Shown here: piece by piece, positions 25,115-36,956 of the stretch
Layout: every line of letters starts with the position of its first letter
How positions within the stretch are numbered: position 1 is the first letter of the stretch
From: Tolypeutes matacus
Lineage: Eukaryota > Chordata > Mammalia > Cingulata > Chlamyphoridae
NCBI GenBank assembly: GCA_026826555.1
Contig: JAKSZT010053764.1
Span: forward strand, 12,156,453 to 12,220,452
Reading direction: 5' to 3'
Length of the DNA: 64,000 bases
Program-made: the position numbers and the translations under genes
Notes under the pieces: generated by a model
Database searches by the model: none
Seen by the model: the letters and a program-made list of their open reading frames with translations, nothing else
What the model was told of the DNA's origin: nothing

Positions 25115-25640
25115 TTATCTATTTCTATTTAACAAACTATCCCAAAACCTAGTGGCTTAAAACAACAACCATTTTACTATATTTCATAAATTTTTTATTA
25201 AGAACTTTGACAGGTCTCAGCTGGGATATTTTTCTGTTCCATGTGGCATCAGCAGATGCCTCGATAGCATTCACCTGGAAGATGGGCTGATCTAGAGTGC
25301 CCAAGGAGGCTTTACTTATATCTCATGCTTTAGTGGATATGGCTAGGAACAGCAGGGACTGTCAATCACAGCATATTCACATGTACTTTCCATCATGGTG
25401 GTCTAAAGAGGACTTTTATTGGGTAACTTGGGCCTCCCAAAGAAAATGCTCCAAGAGACCAGAGCAGAAGCTGCAAGAGTTCTCATGAGCTAGACTTTGA
25501 AGTCCCAGAACATCACTTTGACATCATACTTTTATTCTAATAAGTCATTAATGCCACTCCAGATTCAAGGAGAGGGACATTAGATCCAGCCTCTAAATTG
25601 GAGAATCATCAAAGACTTTGCAGCCATCTATAATCCACCA
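25115..25640 (-). repeat. Old mammalian interspersed repeat, family unresolved
   Basis: The order AACAAACTATCCCAAAACCTAG, TGGCTTAAAACAACAACCATT, GTCTCAGCTGGGATATTTTT, then GAGCTAGACTTTGAAGTC and ATTCAAGGAGAGGGAC is a familiar mammalian interspersed repeat layout. I cannot name the family from memory; it is probably LTR/MaLR-like. No coding capacity. Confidence 0.6.
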
Positions 25641-26334
25641 TATATGGGGAACAAAAAACCAGATTCTTCATCACTGTTCTTTTTTCTCTTTTGATTTGAC
25701 TTGGCTAAAAAGTCAGAACACACTGAATAATGACTTAAAATAATATATAAGTAAATATAATTTTTTACTATGACTCAGCAGTGGTAAATGGCCAAGAATA
25801 CCTTTTTAAATGAGCTTCAATAAAACAGAATGCTGACTATGTGATGACCTGAATCATAGATTCTAATCTGTTAGAATGTATGTGATGTGCCAAACTTAAG
25901 TTTGAAGGGAACACATTGAAATCAGTATTGCAATGTAATGTCCATATTATTCACACCTAAATTTTAAAAGCCTTCCTGCTTCTGTTCATTTTATAGAACC
26001 CTTATTTGTTAATAAAAATTAATCAAATAGTTACTTTTCTACCAGAGAAAATTCCTTGCATTCTACATTTTTGAAATATTGCTTTACAATGTGATATCAT
26101 ATTTTTAAAATAACTTTATTCATGGCCATTTTATTGTATTTTTAATCTTCTGAATCTTTATAGATTAAATTTGTGTTGTTCTTTGACAAAAAATCATGTA
26201 TTAACCAATAGATTTTCTTTCAATTAGGTAGACTGCATCTTATATCATATATTATAGATAAAATAATTGACAGCATAACAAAATTATGAGCCATACACAT
26301 GTAAATAGCAATATATTCATATTAATATGTTGTA
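25641..26334. other. AT-rich intergenic DNA
   Basis: Nothing recognised. Confidence 0.5.
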
Positions 26335-26510
26335 AATCAATGTTTCTCAAAGTTTAAAGTGCATGTTAATCACTTGGGGATCTTTTTCAAAATGCAGATA
26401 ATTCAGTAGTTCTGCATTGGAACCTAAGTTTCTGCATTTCTAACATGCTGGCAGGTGATGCTAATGCTTCTGGTCTGTGAACTACCCTTCAAATACCAAG
26501 GTTTTTAATG
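26335..26510 (+). repeat. hAT-type MITE, MER3/MER20-like
   Basis: Begins near CAATGTTTCTCAAAGTTTAAAG and contains GTGCATGTTAATCACTTGGG, ATTTCTAACATGCTGGCAGG and TGATGCTAATGCTTCTGGTC, the layout of a small Charlie-related MITE. The subfamily is uncertain. Confidence 0.65.
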
Positions 26511-27939
26511 TTCTAAGAATATCAGTTCAAAAGTCTTTAGGATATCATAAAAGATTGAGCTTAGATGATTTAATGCATTCTGTTTAAAAAGAAGATAGTA
26601 CTAGATCAGCTTAATGGCATGCTCCAAAATGGAGTTTATGTCTCTGAGTCCTTGTCATTCTTCATTCTCTTCATTCCTTTTGCTTTCTTTTGTAAATCTT
26701 AAAACAAGCCTCCACTAAGTACACTAATTGATATGTTCACCTTGAGTCTTCCCTTCTTTTGCATCTCCATCTCTATAAACAATTAATATTACCACTTCCA
26801 AGTTAGAGACTTTTTCCAGTTCCCCTCCATATGATGAACATTCTACTTCAAGAAACATATTTATCTGAAATATCTTGTCTTCTTGGTTTTCATTATCAGT
26901 TTTCTCTAAAACTGGTTTGATGTGACTACCTTAATTTTCTTGCCTTTGCCCAATAACTATGCACTTGAAATGTATTCCTGCAAACCCCACCCCAGCCAAG
27001 GTAACAAATTACTCTTTTGGAAGATCTCTAGTAACCTCCAGCCATCAAAATGCAAGTTTTCTTAGTCTCTGTGGCATCTTTGGAACATCTAACACAGGAA
27101 ATCTACTGTGAAATTCTATCCTTCTTTAGGTCCCATGATATTGTGCTTTGATTGGCTCTCTCTACCTGGTCAGTCTTTTTACTCATTCCTCTTTTGCTCC
27201 CAATCCTCTAAATGTAGACATGATAAAAGTTCTCTATTTAGATTGCCCTCTCTTATGCACTGTCTCCCATGGTGACTTCATCCTCAGTCATGGTTCAACT
27301 TTCTATTCATTCAATTGACTCTCATAAATATCCTTCGTCCTTTTCTTTCCACTCAACACAAAATTTTCACATGCCTTCTGCTAACTTCCATGAGCATTTC
27401 AAACCAAATGGGCACAAAACAAAACTCACTTTCCTCCTTCCAAAAACTCTCTTCCTTATGGATTCCCAATTTGTATTAAAAACATAATCATGCTTTTCAA
27501 CCACCATGATCAAACGCTTGAAGTTATCCCCCAGTTCTGTGTCTCTCACATATTAGATGTTGTATGAATATTTTGAATTCTTTGGTTGACTTCAACCTTA
27601 AAATCCCATCTCCCATGCCAAATGGGTTTTTAAGTCTTTTCTACCTCTCTTATGTCTTCCATATATGTCTAATATTCTCCATCTTCACTTCAAACATTCA
27701 GAAGACTAGAGGCTGGCTAAATGCAAATTGTGCATCAACACCTTCCCAATTTCCAAATATAAACAGCATCAAGTTTGTAGCAAATATGCTGTGTCATTTA
27801 ACACCTCTGATCACTCATCTTTATTAGAACTCTGAGTTATCAACACTCTTCAGATTGCTTCCCTAGGTTTCCAGCTTAACTGACTTCCATCTCCAGTTAA
27901 GCTGATTTTCTATAATGCAAATAAATTTTTGCATTCAAT
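26511..27939. other. Pyrimidine-rich intergenic DNA
   Basis: The + strand is unusually rich in C and T, as in the interior of old L2-like retroposons in sense orientation. I cannot assign it. ORFs at 27269-27487 and 27564-27827 carry no family motif. Confidence 0.4.
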
Positions 27940-28450
27940 TATTTTGGATTTTTCAATGGCTCCTTGTTGTAGATAAGATATAAATACCACAGTAGTATAA
28001 AAATTCTTATTGCTGATCCTAATTTGGGGCTCATCTCCTAACTTCTACTTTGCCTATCTCTATGCTCCAACTACACCAAACTTCTTAACTCTTCTAAGAA
28101 CAGGTAATACACATTTTTTAGTGTCCTTGAATGGGCAGCTCTCCCTTCCTTAAAGCCCTCCTAACTTCTTCCTCCTGGGAAATACCTCCACATTTTGCAA
28201 GTTTCAGAACAAGATCTTTTGAAAGTTTTTCTGGCTTCTCCTGGGAGAATCAAGTATGCCTTCCTCAAAGCCCCCACAGCTCTTTGCACACTCCTATTTT
28301 GCTGTCAACACCCAGTATAGTAATTATTTACACTATAACTTTCTATTATATAGTGAGTTCTTTAAAGACAGAAATAATATTTTATTAATCTTTACATTCC
28401 AACAGTTTAGGACACTGCCCATAATCTACTAGAAGTTCAATAGAAGATGA
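27940..28450 (+). repeat. L2 3' end, old
   Basis: From TTTCAATGGCTCCTTGTTG through CTTCTTCCTCCTGGGAAATAC, GCACACTCCTATTTTGC, GTGAGTTCTTTAAAGACAGA and GAAGTTCAATAGAAG the order follows the L2 3' UTR. Diverged but collinear. Confidence 0.7.
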
Positions 28451-28606
28451 AAATAGGAGATAAGACTCCAAATTTACTTAGGGTAAGAAAATGAGAATGT
28501 TTTATAATAATGATCGCAGTTGTGTATTATATACAGCAAGGGATTATTATATATAATTGTGATTTGACTATTTTTTCATCTTCCATTTGCTTTATTATTG
28601 TCTCTT

Positions 28607-28826
28607 TAAAGATAATTATCGGGGAAGCGGCTGTGGCTCAATCAGTAGGGCTCCCGTTTACCATATGGGAGGCCCCAGGTTCGGTTCCCGGGGCCACCTG
28701 GTGAAGGCAAGCCCGCCCGCATGGCGTGGTTAGCTGACCCAGCGAGCACAAGCAGCAAGGGGGGGATAAATGAATAAATAAATAAAATCTTTAAAAAATA
28801 TATATATATATATAAAGATAATTATC
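28607..28826 (+). mobile_element. DAS-SINE (tRNA-derived), + strand
   Basis: The body starts at 28621 with GGGGAAGCGGCTGTGGCTCA and ends in an A-rich tail that grades into a (TA)n stretch at about 28798-28813. A 14-bp duplication, TAAAGATAATTATC, flanks it at 28607-28620 and 28813-28826. Compared with the 21.2 kb copy it differs at only a handful of sites, chiefly CpG. Young insertion. Confidence 0.95.
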
Positions 28827-29459
28827 ACTTTCAACCTTAGATTACTGTTGTTTGTATACACATCTCATTTTTTCTGAAACTTATAACTTTGGGGGAAGCA
28901 AGAGTTAGATTTTATGTGCCCCATCCAAAGCCCTGCAGAGTGCATCTAAACTCTAGAAATAATGAGTGATAATGTTACTATATAATTGAAAGCCACACAA
29001 TTGGTATATAAATATTTCCTTGTATATTACTATTGTTCATTGTGTGCATTCATAATACTTATTTCACTACTTAAAACCATATCAGAACCTCTGAAAAAAA
29101 AAAGTGGCTTCACGTATTAATTTAGAAGAATATTAAAAGCTATTTCATTATGAAACAATTCTACTTTTAAGTGAAATTTTAATGTGTTTCCTAAGAGCAG
29201 TATGACAATGAAATGATATTTACATGATAAATTATTCTCAATCAATATCAATCACAAAAAAATACTTAGTTCAGCATTTTTTCCAATTTTTATGTTTATT
29301 TATCCTAGGTGAAAATGTGACTTATATTTAGGGACTTTCACATTTTGAATTATAACATTTCTTTTCTCTTTGATTCAAATGTTGCTGTAAAAATATCACC
29401 ATCATACCAACACATATTTTAAGAAATTTGTAATTCTGAAGGATGTATATTTGTCAGTT
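28827..29459. other. AT-rich intergenic DNA
   Basis: Nothing recognised. Confidence 0.5.
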
Positions 29460-29800
29460 CCAAGCTCCTTCTGTACAGGGTTATCACACAAGAAGTGGAA
29501 AAACTTTGCAACCCCAGATTAAAAGAGCAGCTGGTACAGTGACCAATTTGATCATGCTGCTTTTCTAGACAGACTAATTGTTCTGATTTATGGTTATCAC
29601 CTGTGCTTCATGGCGTCTTGCTTCCAATTCTAATTAATGGATAATTTTCAACTGTTGAAACTTTAATTGTCCCTCTGATTTCAATGAGTAGAAGAAACAA
29701 GCCTGTTAGCAAATAGAAGCCCTGCTGTTATGACCTTTCCTTGGCACTTGGTAAAAAATGCAGATTCTTCCAACTGTGCAATTTTGAAAACTGGATATTT
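29460..29800. other. Candidate conserved noncoding element
   Basis: This stretch lacks the decayed look of its neighbours. It has balanced composition, few simple runs, and several homeodomain-type cores (TAATTG, TAATTAATGG) and E-box-like CAGCTG. No ORF or repeat is recognised. Conservation cannot be tested here. A G11 run follows at 29816-29826. Confidence 0.3.
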
Positions 29801-29829
29801 TAAGTTACTGATATTGGGGGGGGGGGCGG

Positions 29830-30834
29830 GATACTTTTAACAGTGAAGGTTCACTGTTTTAGTTTTAATTTAAACTTTGGTTAAATTAATACAAATACAC
29901 ACATCCCCTGTGTTCTGAACATGTGGCACCAGAGACCTCAATTTTATAGTTCAATCAAGCCATTCATAAGAAAAAATAGGTATAAAAAGGAACTGCTGAT
30001 GAGGCATAAATCAGCACCATTTTAATATTTTATTGAAAGAGAAATAAATGTTGATTAGGAATTTTTAAAAAATGAAAGACATGCCTGTAGATCTTGATTA
30101 TTAGCAAATTCTTAAAAATATACCTGCATTTAAAAAGCATATAGGTTTCACAAGACTCATTGAAGCTATGTATAACAAAATTGTTACCCTTGATAGGATT
30201 CCAGAGAAACAGGTTGACAGCCAATAAAGATTGTTATTTCAAAATACAAATTGGATTTTTTTTGTTTGAAGGAACTATCTTATAGCCATTTTTAAACAGG
30301 TAATAAACACAGGTAGTAGGAGGAAATGTTTGAAAACTTACTTTATAGAAAAAAAGTCATGCTAAAATTGTGCTTTTTTGAATAACAATCTGAACACAGG
30401 TAGCAGTGAAGTACTTATATTTTACTTAATTAACAACCACCTCATGAAGTATTATTTTGCTCATTTACAGACAAGGAAAGTAAGGCAAAGATAGAGGTTT
30501 CATGTCCATGATGACAATACTGGGATCCAAAATCATGTTGTCTGTCATTATACACTTGGTATTCATGATAGTCAAACAGAAAAGGGCAGAAACATTCATA
30601 CACTTTAAATATAATTTTTAAAATTTAATCAATTAAAATTGAATAGAGCTGCAGTTATCTAATATTATGCTTATATACATTTAATTTAAAATTTATTAAT
30701 TGCAAATTTACAGTTTTCTGTTTGTATGCTGGAGTATTTATGTAAGTAGGTAGGTAGGTAGGTATCTATCAACTATATAACTATCCATCCATCAAAATTC
30801 AGGATTCAAAATCAAGCACTTAAAAATACATATC
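29830..30834. other. AT-rich intergenic DNA with a probable MIR remnant
   Basis: Bases about 30420-30560 carry TTTGCTCATTTACAGACAAGG and GAAAGTAAGGCAAAGA, a weak MIR core in + sense. Short GTAG/ATCC simple tracts lie at 30745-30795. No gene is supported. Confidence 0.45.
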
Positions 30835-32086
30835 AGGACTTCTGGGAAGATGGAGGATTAGGGAGGCAAAGGGATCACTCCTCTGCCAGAAATAATATCT
30901 AGAGGACAGGTGCAGACTGCCTGGAGGCTGCTCTGGAGCTCAGGATACCGGGGGAAGGTGAGAGAGCACCCAGAAGAGAGAGTGGCAAAGCAAAGGAGTT
31001 CTAGCTGGCTGGGAAAATTCCATGAGCAGTATCTGACACCCATCCCCCCACCCTTGGAGCAAATAGCAGTCCATGGACTGCAGCTGCTGTGGACTGCAGT
31101 GGCTGTGGACTGAGGGGATTGCAGAGGTCCTTTACCCCAATAAAGGAGAGGGAGGGACACAGTCTATAGGAAATTCAGATTTTGGCCAGGGAACTTGGTC
31201 TGCTGCATTGGAAAGTTCTCACACTTCCAGGCTGGGTGGGGACACAACATTGTTTGCACTGAGAGCTGGCAGGCAGCTAAAGATAATTTACCTTCTCAAA
31301 CACCCTCATACTGTCCTGGGCTGGTTGCTGAGGAGAGAGGGAGGGAGGGTGTGGCTGGCCAAGGGAGGAAAACACCTTCTGAGAAAGTTTGTTTGTGAGA
31401 CTCAGCCAATCCTGAGGACATTGCTTGGGTACCACCTGCCACTGAGTTACACTGAATGCATTCCCCCTAGCACCTGGGGTCTGAGCTGAGAGGTCTGCCA
31501 AAGAGTACGATCTGCTCACAGACCAGAAAAGTGTATGAAAAGAGAATAAATAAATAAATGAACAAACAAACAAACAAAAAGAAACAATCAAGTGTCTTTA
31601 CTTCCCCCCCTCTCCAAGGTCCTTGGAAACTGGCCTGAATGCCATTACTGAGTTCTTAGCCCCAGTTTCAGCAGTTAAATAGGGGCAATCCTAAATATCT
31701 AGAACAAGTTGAACCAAAAGTCAAAGAACAGTGGTAGCACACAACTACTTAACAGTAAATCCTTAGGCAAGAGAGAAACTTAACATCAAAGTAAACTCAG
31801 CATCATAATCAGATGCCTAGACATCGGCCAGAAATTACAATCCATACTAAGAAAAAGGAAGATATGACTTAGGGAAAAGAACAAATCAAAGCTCCAGACA
31901 AGACACAGCACTTAAAATAACTAGTCAATAATGTTCATACAAATCTCCTAAATCAAATCATGGGGTTAAAGGACAATATGGATAAATAAATAAAAGACAT
32001 TAAGAAGACACTGGGTGAGAACAAAGAAAAATTTAAAATCTTGGGTAAAAAAATAACAGCACTAATGGTTATGAAAGATACAATAA

Positions 32087-32806
32087 GTGAAATTTAAAAA
32101 TACAATAGAGGTACACAACAGATTTGAAATCATGGAAAAAAGAATCAGTGGTGTAGAGGACAGAACAGTTGAAATTGAAAGGAGAGATGAACAGAGAGAG
32201 AAAAGAATGGAAAAAAATGAGCAAGGGCTCAGGGAGTTGAATGATAGCACAAAGCACACCAACATAGGTGTTATGGGAGTTCAAGAAGGAGAAGAGAAGG
32301 AAAAAGGGACAGAAAGAGTATTTGAGGAAATAATGGCTGAAACTTTTCCATCTCTCATGAAAGACATGAATATACATGCCCAGAAAGCACAGTGTACTCC
32401 AATTAGAATAAATCTAAATAGACCTACCCCAAGACACTTAATATTCAGAATGTCAAATGCCAAAGATAAAATGAAAATTCAGACAGGAGCAGGAAAGAAG
32501 CAAAACATAACATACAAGGGGCATCCATTAAGACTTAATGTGAATTTCTCTTCAGAAACCATGGAAGCAAGAAGGCAATGGTATTATATAATTAAGGTAC
32601 TGAAAGAGAAAAACTGCCAGCCAAGAATTATTTGTCCAGCAAAGCTGATCTTCAAATATGATGGTGAGTTTAAAATATTCATAAATAAACAGAAACCAAA
32701 AGAGTTTATAAACAAGAACCAAGCTCTGCAGAAAAAACTAAAGGTTATTGTGCAGCCAGAAAAGAAAAATCATGAGGGAGAGGCTTGGAGGAGAGTGTAT
32801 AAATGA
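32087..32806 (+). pseudogene. L1 ORF1 (RNA-binding chaperone), 5'-disrupted
   Basis: A 239-codon open frame encodes the ORF1 protein without its N-terminal part. First comes a coiled-coil-like charged segment (about residues 5-55: MEKRISGVEDRTVEIERR), then the RRM start NIGVMGVQEGEEKEKG (about 64-79), then the C-terminal domain with RPTPRHLIFRMSNAKDK. ORF1p normally forms a trimer that coats L1 RNA. The frame opens at a GTG immediately after an in-frame TAA (32084-32086); the first in-frame ATG is at 32132, and an upstream ATG at 32071 is in another frame. So the normal start and N-terminal third are lost. That 220-plus codons remain open in a dead L1 is probably chance. Confidence 0.85.
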
Positions 32807-32864
32807 AGACTATCAGAAAGGGTAACCAAAAAGGTAAAAAGACAGGCAAAAATAAGATATGGCA

Positions 32865-34060
32865 CATGAAAGCCAAAGGATAAAATGGTTGATGTAAGTA
32901 GTGCCTTTACAGTAATAACATTGAATGTTAATGGATTAAATTCCCCAATCAAAAGACAGGCTGACAGGATGGATAAGAAAGCATGAGCCATCCATATGCT
33001 ATCTGCAGGAGACTCACCTTAGACCCAAGGATGCAAATAGACTGAAAGTGAAAGGTTGGAAAAAGATATTTCACACAAATTGTTACCAATAGTAAACAAA
33101 AGGTGTCAGGCAAAACAGACTTTAAATGCAACAAAGTGATAAGAGATGCAGAAGACCATTATATATTAATACAAGGGACAATCTACCAGGAAGGAGTAAC
33201 AGTCATAAATATCTATGCACCTAACCAGGGTGCCCCAAAATATATATGGCAAACTTTGGCAAAACTGAAAGGAGAAATAGATGTCTCTACAATAATAGTT
33301 GGAGAATTCAACACACCACTCACATCAGTAGATAGAACAACTAGACAGAAGAGCAACAAGAAAACAGAAAACATAAGCAATATAATAAACAAGCTGGACA
33401 TGATAGTCATGTACAGAACATTGCCCCACAGATCAGCAGGTTATATACTCTTCTCAAGTGCTCTGGATCTTTCTCCAGGATAGAGCACAGGTTGGGCCTA
33501 CATTGATGCTACAAGAAATACAGGAATTCAACAAACCAATCATAAGTAAAGAGATTGAATCAGTCATCAAAAACCTTCCAACAAAGAAAAGTCCAAGACA
33601 AGATGGCTTCACAGGTGAATTCTACCAAACATTTTGAGAAGAATTTATACCAACCCTGTTTAAACTCTTCCAAAAAATAGAAAAGAAGGGGAAATTACCC
33701 AACACATTTTAGGAAGCCAACATCACCCTAACACCAAAGCCAGATAAAGATAATACAAGAAAAGAAAATTACATAATGGGCCTCTTTAACAAATTGAAGG
33801 GAAAAAACATGACCATCTTGACTTATGCAGAAAATGCATTTGCCAAAATCCAGCATCCTTTCTTGATAAAAACATTTCAAAAGATAGGTAGAGAAAGAAA
33901 GTTCCTCAACATAATAAAGGGCATATATGAAAATCCCACAGATAGCATTAGTCTGAATGGGGAGGGGTTGAAAGCTTTCTTTCTAAGATCAGGAACAAGA
34001 CAAGGATGCCAACTGTCACTTCAGTTATCCAAACATTGTGCTAGAAGTTCTAACTAGAGC
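32865..34060 (+). pseudogene. L1 ORF2, endonuclease and reverse transcriptase, broken
   Basis: The endonuclease opens near 32905 with VITLNVNGLNSPIKRQ and is broken by stops. An open stretch at 33103-33483 carries INIYAPNQGAPKYIW and GEFNTPL, the latter a changed form of the GDFNT active-site motif (Asp to Glu). The reverse-transcriptase fingers begin near 33530 ([10 protein letters not shown] for the QDGFTGEFY motif). The palm part is open at 33776-34057 with FQKIGRERKFLNIIKG and GTRQGCQLS. ORF2p nicks target DNA and copies L1 RNA; here stops and deletions remove any function. Confidence 0.85.
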
Positions 34061-34086
34061 AATTAGGTAAGAAAAAAAAAAAAAAG

Positions 34087-35890
34087 CCATCCAAATTGGA
34101 AAAGAAGAAGTAAACTCTCATTATTTGTAGAACACATGATCCTATATTTATAAAACCCCAAAATATCTTTAACAAAGCTATTAGAGCTAATAAACGAGTC
34201 CAGCAAAGTGGCAGGATACAAAATCAACATGGAATAATCAGTAGCATTTCTATATATTAGTAATGAGCAAGTTGAGGGGGAAATTAAGAAAAAAATACCA
34301 TTCAGTAGAAACAAAAAGACTCAAATATCTAGGAATTAATTTAACCAGGAATGTATTCAGAAAAGTACAAAAAACTGCTAAAAGACATTAGAGAAGACCA
34401 AAACAAATGCAAGGACATTCCGTGTTCATAGATTAGAAGACTAAGTATCATGAAGATGTCAATTCTAACCAAATTGATTTATAGATTCAATGCAATACCA
34501 ATCAAAATTCAAACAGCCTACTTTACAGAAATAGAAAAGTCAATTAACAAATTTATTTGAAAGGAAAAAGGGTCCCAAATAGTCAAAAATATCCTAAAAC
34601 ATAAGTGCAAAGTTGGAGGACTCATGCTTCCTGCACTTGAAATGTATTAAAAAGCTACGGTGGTCAAAAGAGTGTAGTATTGGCATAAAGATAGACACAT
34701 TGATAAATAGAATTGAATTGAAAGTTCAGAAATGGACCCTCAACTCTATGGTCAATTGATTTTTGATAAGTCTCCCAAGTCCACTTTTCTGAGGCAGAAT
34801 AATCTCTTCAACAAATGGTTCTTGGAGAACTGTATGTCCATAACTAAAAGAATGAAAGAGGACCCCTATCTCACCCTCTGTACAAGAATCAACTCAAAAT
34901 GGATCAATGTCCTAAACATAAAAGTCAGGACTATAAAACTCCTAGAAGAAAATGTAGGAAAATATCTACAAGAACTTGTAGTAGGTGGGAGTTGCTTAAA
35001 CCTTATGCCCAAAGCACAAGCAACCAAAATAAAATAGATAAATGGGACCTCCTAAAAATTAAACAGTTCTGCACCTCAAAGGACTTTGTGAAGAGAGTAA
35101 AAATGCAGTCTATTCAATGGAGGAAAATATTTGGAACCACATATCTGACAAGGGTCTAATATCCATAATATATGCCTTTACATAAATATATTTACTCAAA
35201 TATATTTACATAAATATATTTACTCAACAATAAAAAGACAAATTTTAAAAATGGGAAAAGACCTGAATAGACATTTTCTAAAGAAGAAATACAAATGGTG
35301 AAAAACACACATGAAAAAATTGTTCAACATCCCTGGCTATTAGGGAAATGCAAATTAAAGCTATAATGAGATATCATTCCACACCTACTATAATGGCCAC
35401 TATTAAAAAAGCAGAAAACTACATGTGTTGGAGAGGATGTGGAGAGATAGGGATGCTTATTCACTATTGGTAGGAATGTAGAATGGTACAGGCACTGTGA
35501 AAGTCTCTTTGGCGATTCCTAAGCAAGTTAGATATTGTTCTACCACGTGACCCAGCAATACTGCTACTAGGCATACAACCAGAAGAACTGATAGCAGTGA
35601 CACAAACAGACATCTGCACACGGATGTTCATAGCGACATTATTTACAATTGCCAAAAGATGGAAATAACCCAGGTGTCTATAACTGATGAATGGATTTTT
35701 TAAAATGTGGTATATACACATGATGGAATATGTATTAGTCAGGGTCTAACCATCACAGAATATTATTCAGCTGTAAGAATAAATGAAGTCATGAAGCATG
35801 TGACAACATGGATGAACCTGGAGGACATTATGTTGAGTGAAGCAAGCCAGACACAAAAGGACAAATACTGTATGATTTTGCTATTATGAA
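34087..35890 (+). pseudogene. L1 ORF2, catalytic loop and C-terminal part, broken
   Basis: After [10 protein letters not shown] the RT catalytic box reads [12 protein letters not shown] where L1 has FADDMI: both metal-binding Asp are gone (about 34117-34137). Downstream pieces include the thumb region, 34732-35037 with FNKWFLENC, and the C-terminal zinc-knuckle region near 35420-35640. The end at 35707-35889 has EYYSAVRINE and TTWMNLEDIM. A 27-bp tandem duplication at about 35177-35226 and a ~32-bp insertion near 35732-35763 disrupt it further. Confidence 0.82.
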
Positions 35891-36005
35891 CTAAATATAA
35901 TGAGAAAACTCATGGAATTAATTGCTAGAATATAAGTCACCAGAGAACAGAATGTGGTTAGAGAATGGAAAGCTGAGGTTTAATCTAAGTAGAATTGGTA
36001 AAATA

Positions 36006-36708
36006 TATACAAAGGCTGTGGAAGCAGGTTTTATTAGTGGGAGAGGGGTGTATCTAAGGAAACTGGGGAAACGCCATCACTCCAGGAAAGCAGGGCCGTA
36101 CAAGGGACTGGAGTATATAAGCAAACTTCATCTCTTTTACACCCCTGCCCAAGGACCAAGGACCAGCTCTACATACCTCTATTGATAGAACGTCAGAAGA
36201 ATGAAGAACAGGCTCATCAAGAGAGACTAAATAGCAGTCCGCAGGGAACCAAGAAAGTACACGTGGCAGCAAGGTCAGGAGGACAGAACTACGGAAAGAT
36301 CAGGTTCATTTGGTGGTCAAAGGTGGTCCTTTATGAACTGGGATTGCTGCTCATAACATGAGACACATATGCCTTTTTCCCTTCTTTGTTGATGTATCTA
36401 TCATTACAGCACCCATATTCCCTTATGGGTGTGAGAGAACAGTGTCCCCTGATCATTTGGATGCTATTTGACAATACCTGAGATTGGCTTTCAATGACCA
36501 TCTGGTGGCCTCCCTGCCCTAAAGACCAGCAATCTATATATATTCACGTCTAAATGTCCTTACTGCTAATGCAAACTTGGTCCTACTGTTCTGTTCCTTA
36601 CTCTCACCAAAGGCTCTACTGTTTATGCCTTTTTTATATATCCCTCCACCAGAGCTAGCATTTTATCTTAACCCCACAGGCAAACCAGGACCAAAAAAAA
36701 AAAAAAAA
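36006..36708 (+). repeat. Unassigned block ending in A16
   Basis: L1 similarity stops near 36005. The next 700 bp are of balanced composition, include GGAGTATATAAGCAAAC (TATA-like), and end in an A16 run at 36693-36708. This may be an LTR-like or processed retroposon, but no poly(A) signal lies just upstream of the run, no flanking duplication was found and no family is recognised. Confidence 0.4.
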
Positions 36709-36956
36709 GAATAAAGGAAGAAAGAAATACAAAAGCAATTGGGAAGGAAAAAATACATGCTGAAATTGAATCTGCAAATCCTGCAAATCCTTTTTCAAAA
36801 TTTTAAAAAGAATTCTATTCTGGTCTTCCTTCTTTCTAGGGACAAACACATGAACATTAAGTAAATAAATTCCATACTATTCCATAAATAAATCAATGAA
36901 TACGTAGGTGAACTCAGTTCACATTTTATATGATTTCCAGAATTAAACTTATTGTT

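Larger units (their letters stand above)
30835..36005 (+). mobile_element. L1, about 5.2 kb, degraded
   Basis: The element starts at about 30835 with CTTCTGGGAAGATGGAGGAT, an L1 5' UTR opening. The 5' UTR runs to about 32060, ORF1 from there to 32806, and ORF2 (endonuclease, reverse transcriptase, C-terminus) from about 32865 to 35890. A short piece of 3' UTR follows to about 36005, where homology stops without a poly(A). Deletions fall inside ORF2: between the endonuclease (ends 33483) and the RT region (from 33530), and around 34020. It is relatively complete but cannot be mobile. The 138-codon + ORF at 31073-31489 lies in the 5' UTR and has no known role. Confidence 0.88.

Noticed and set aside
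31073..31489. 138-codon + strand ORF
   Set aside because: Lies in an L1 5' UTR and matches no protein family I know.
36080..36120. TATAAG-type promoter with downstream gene
   Set aside because: A TATA-like string in repeat-like DNA, with no ORF or transcript structure after it.
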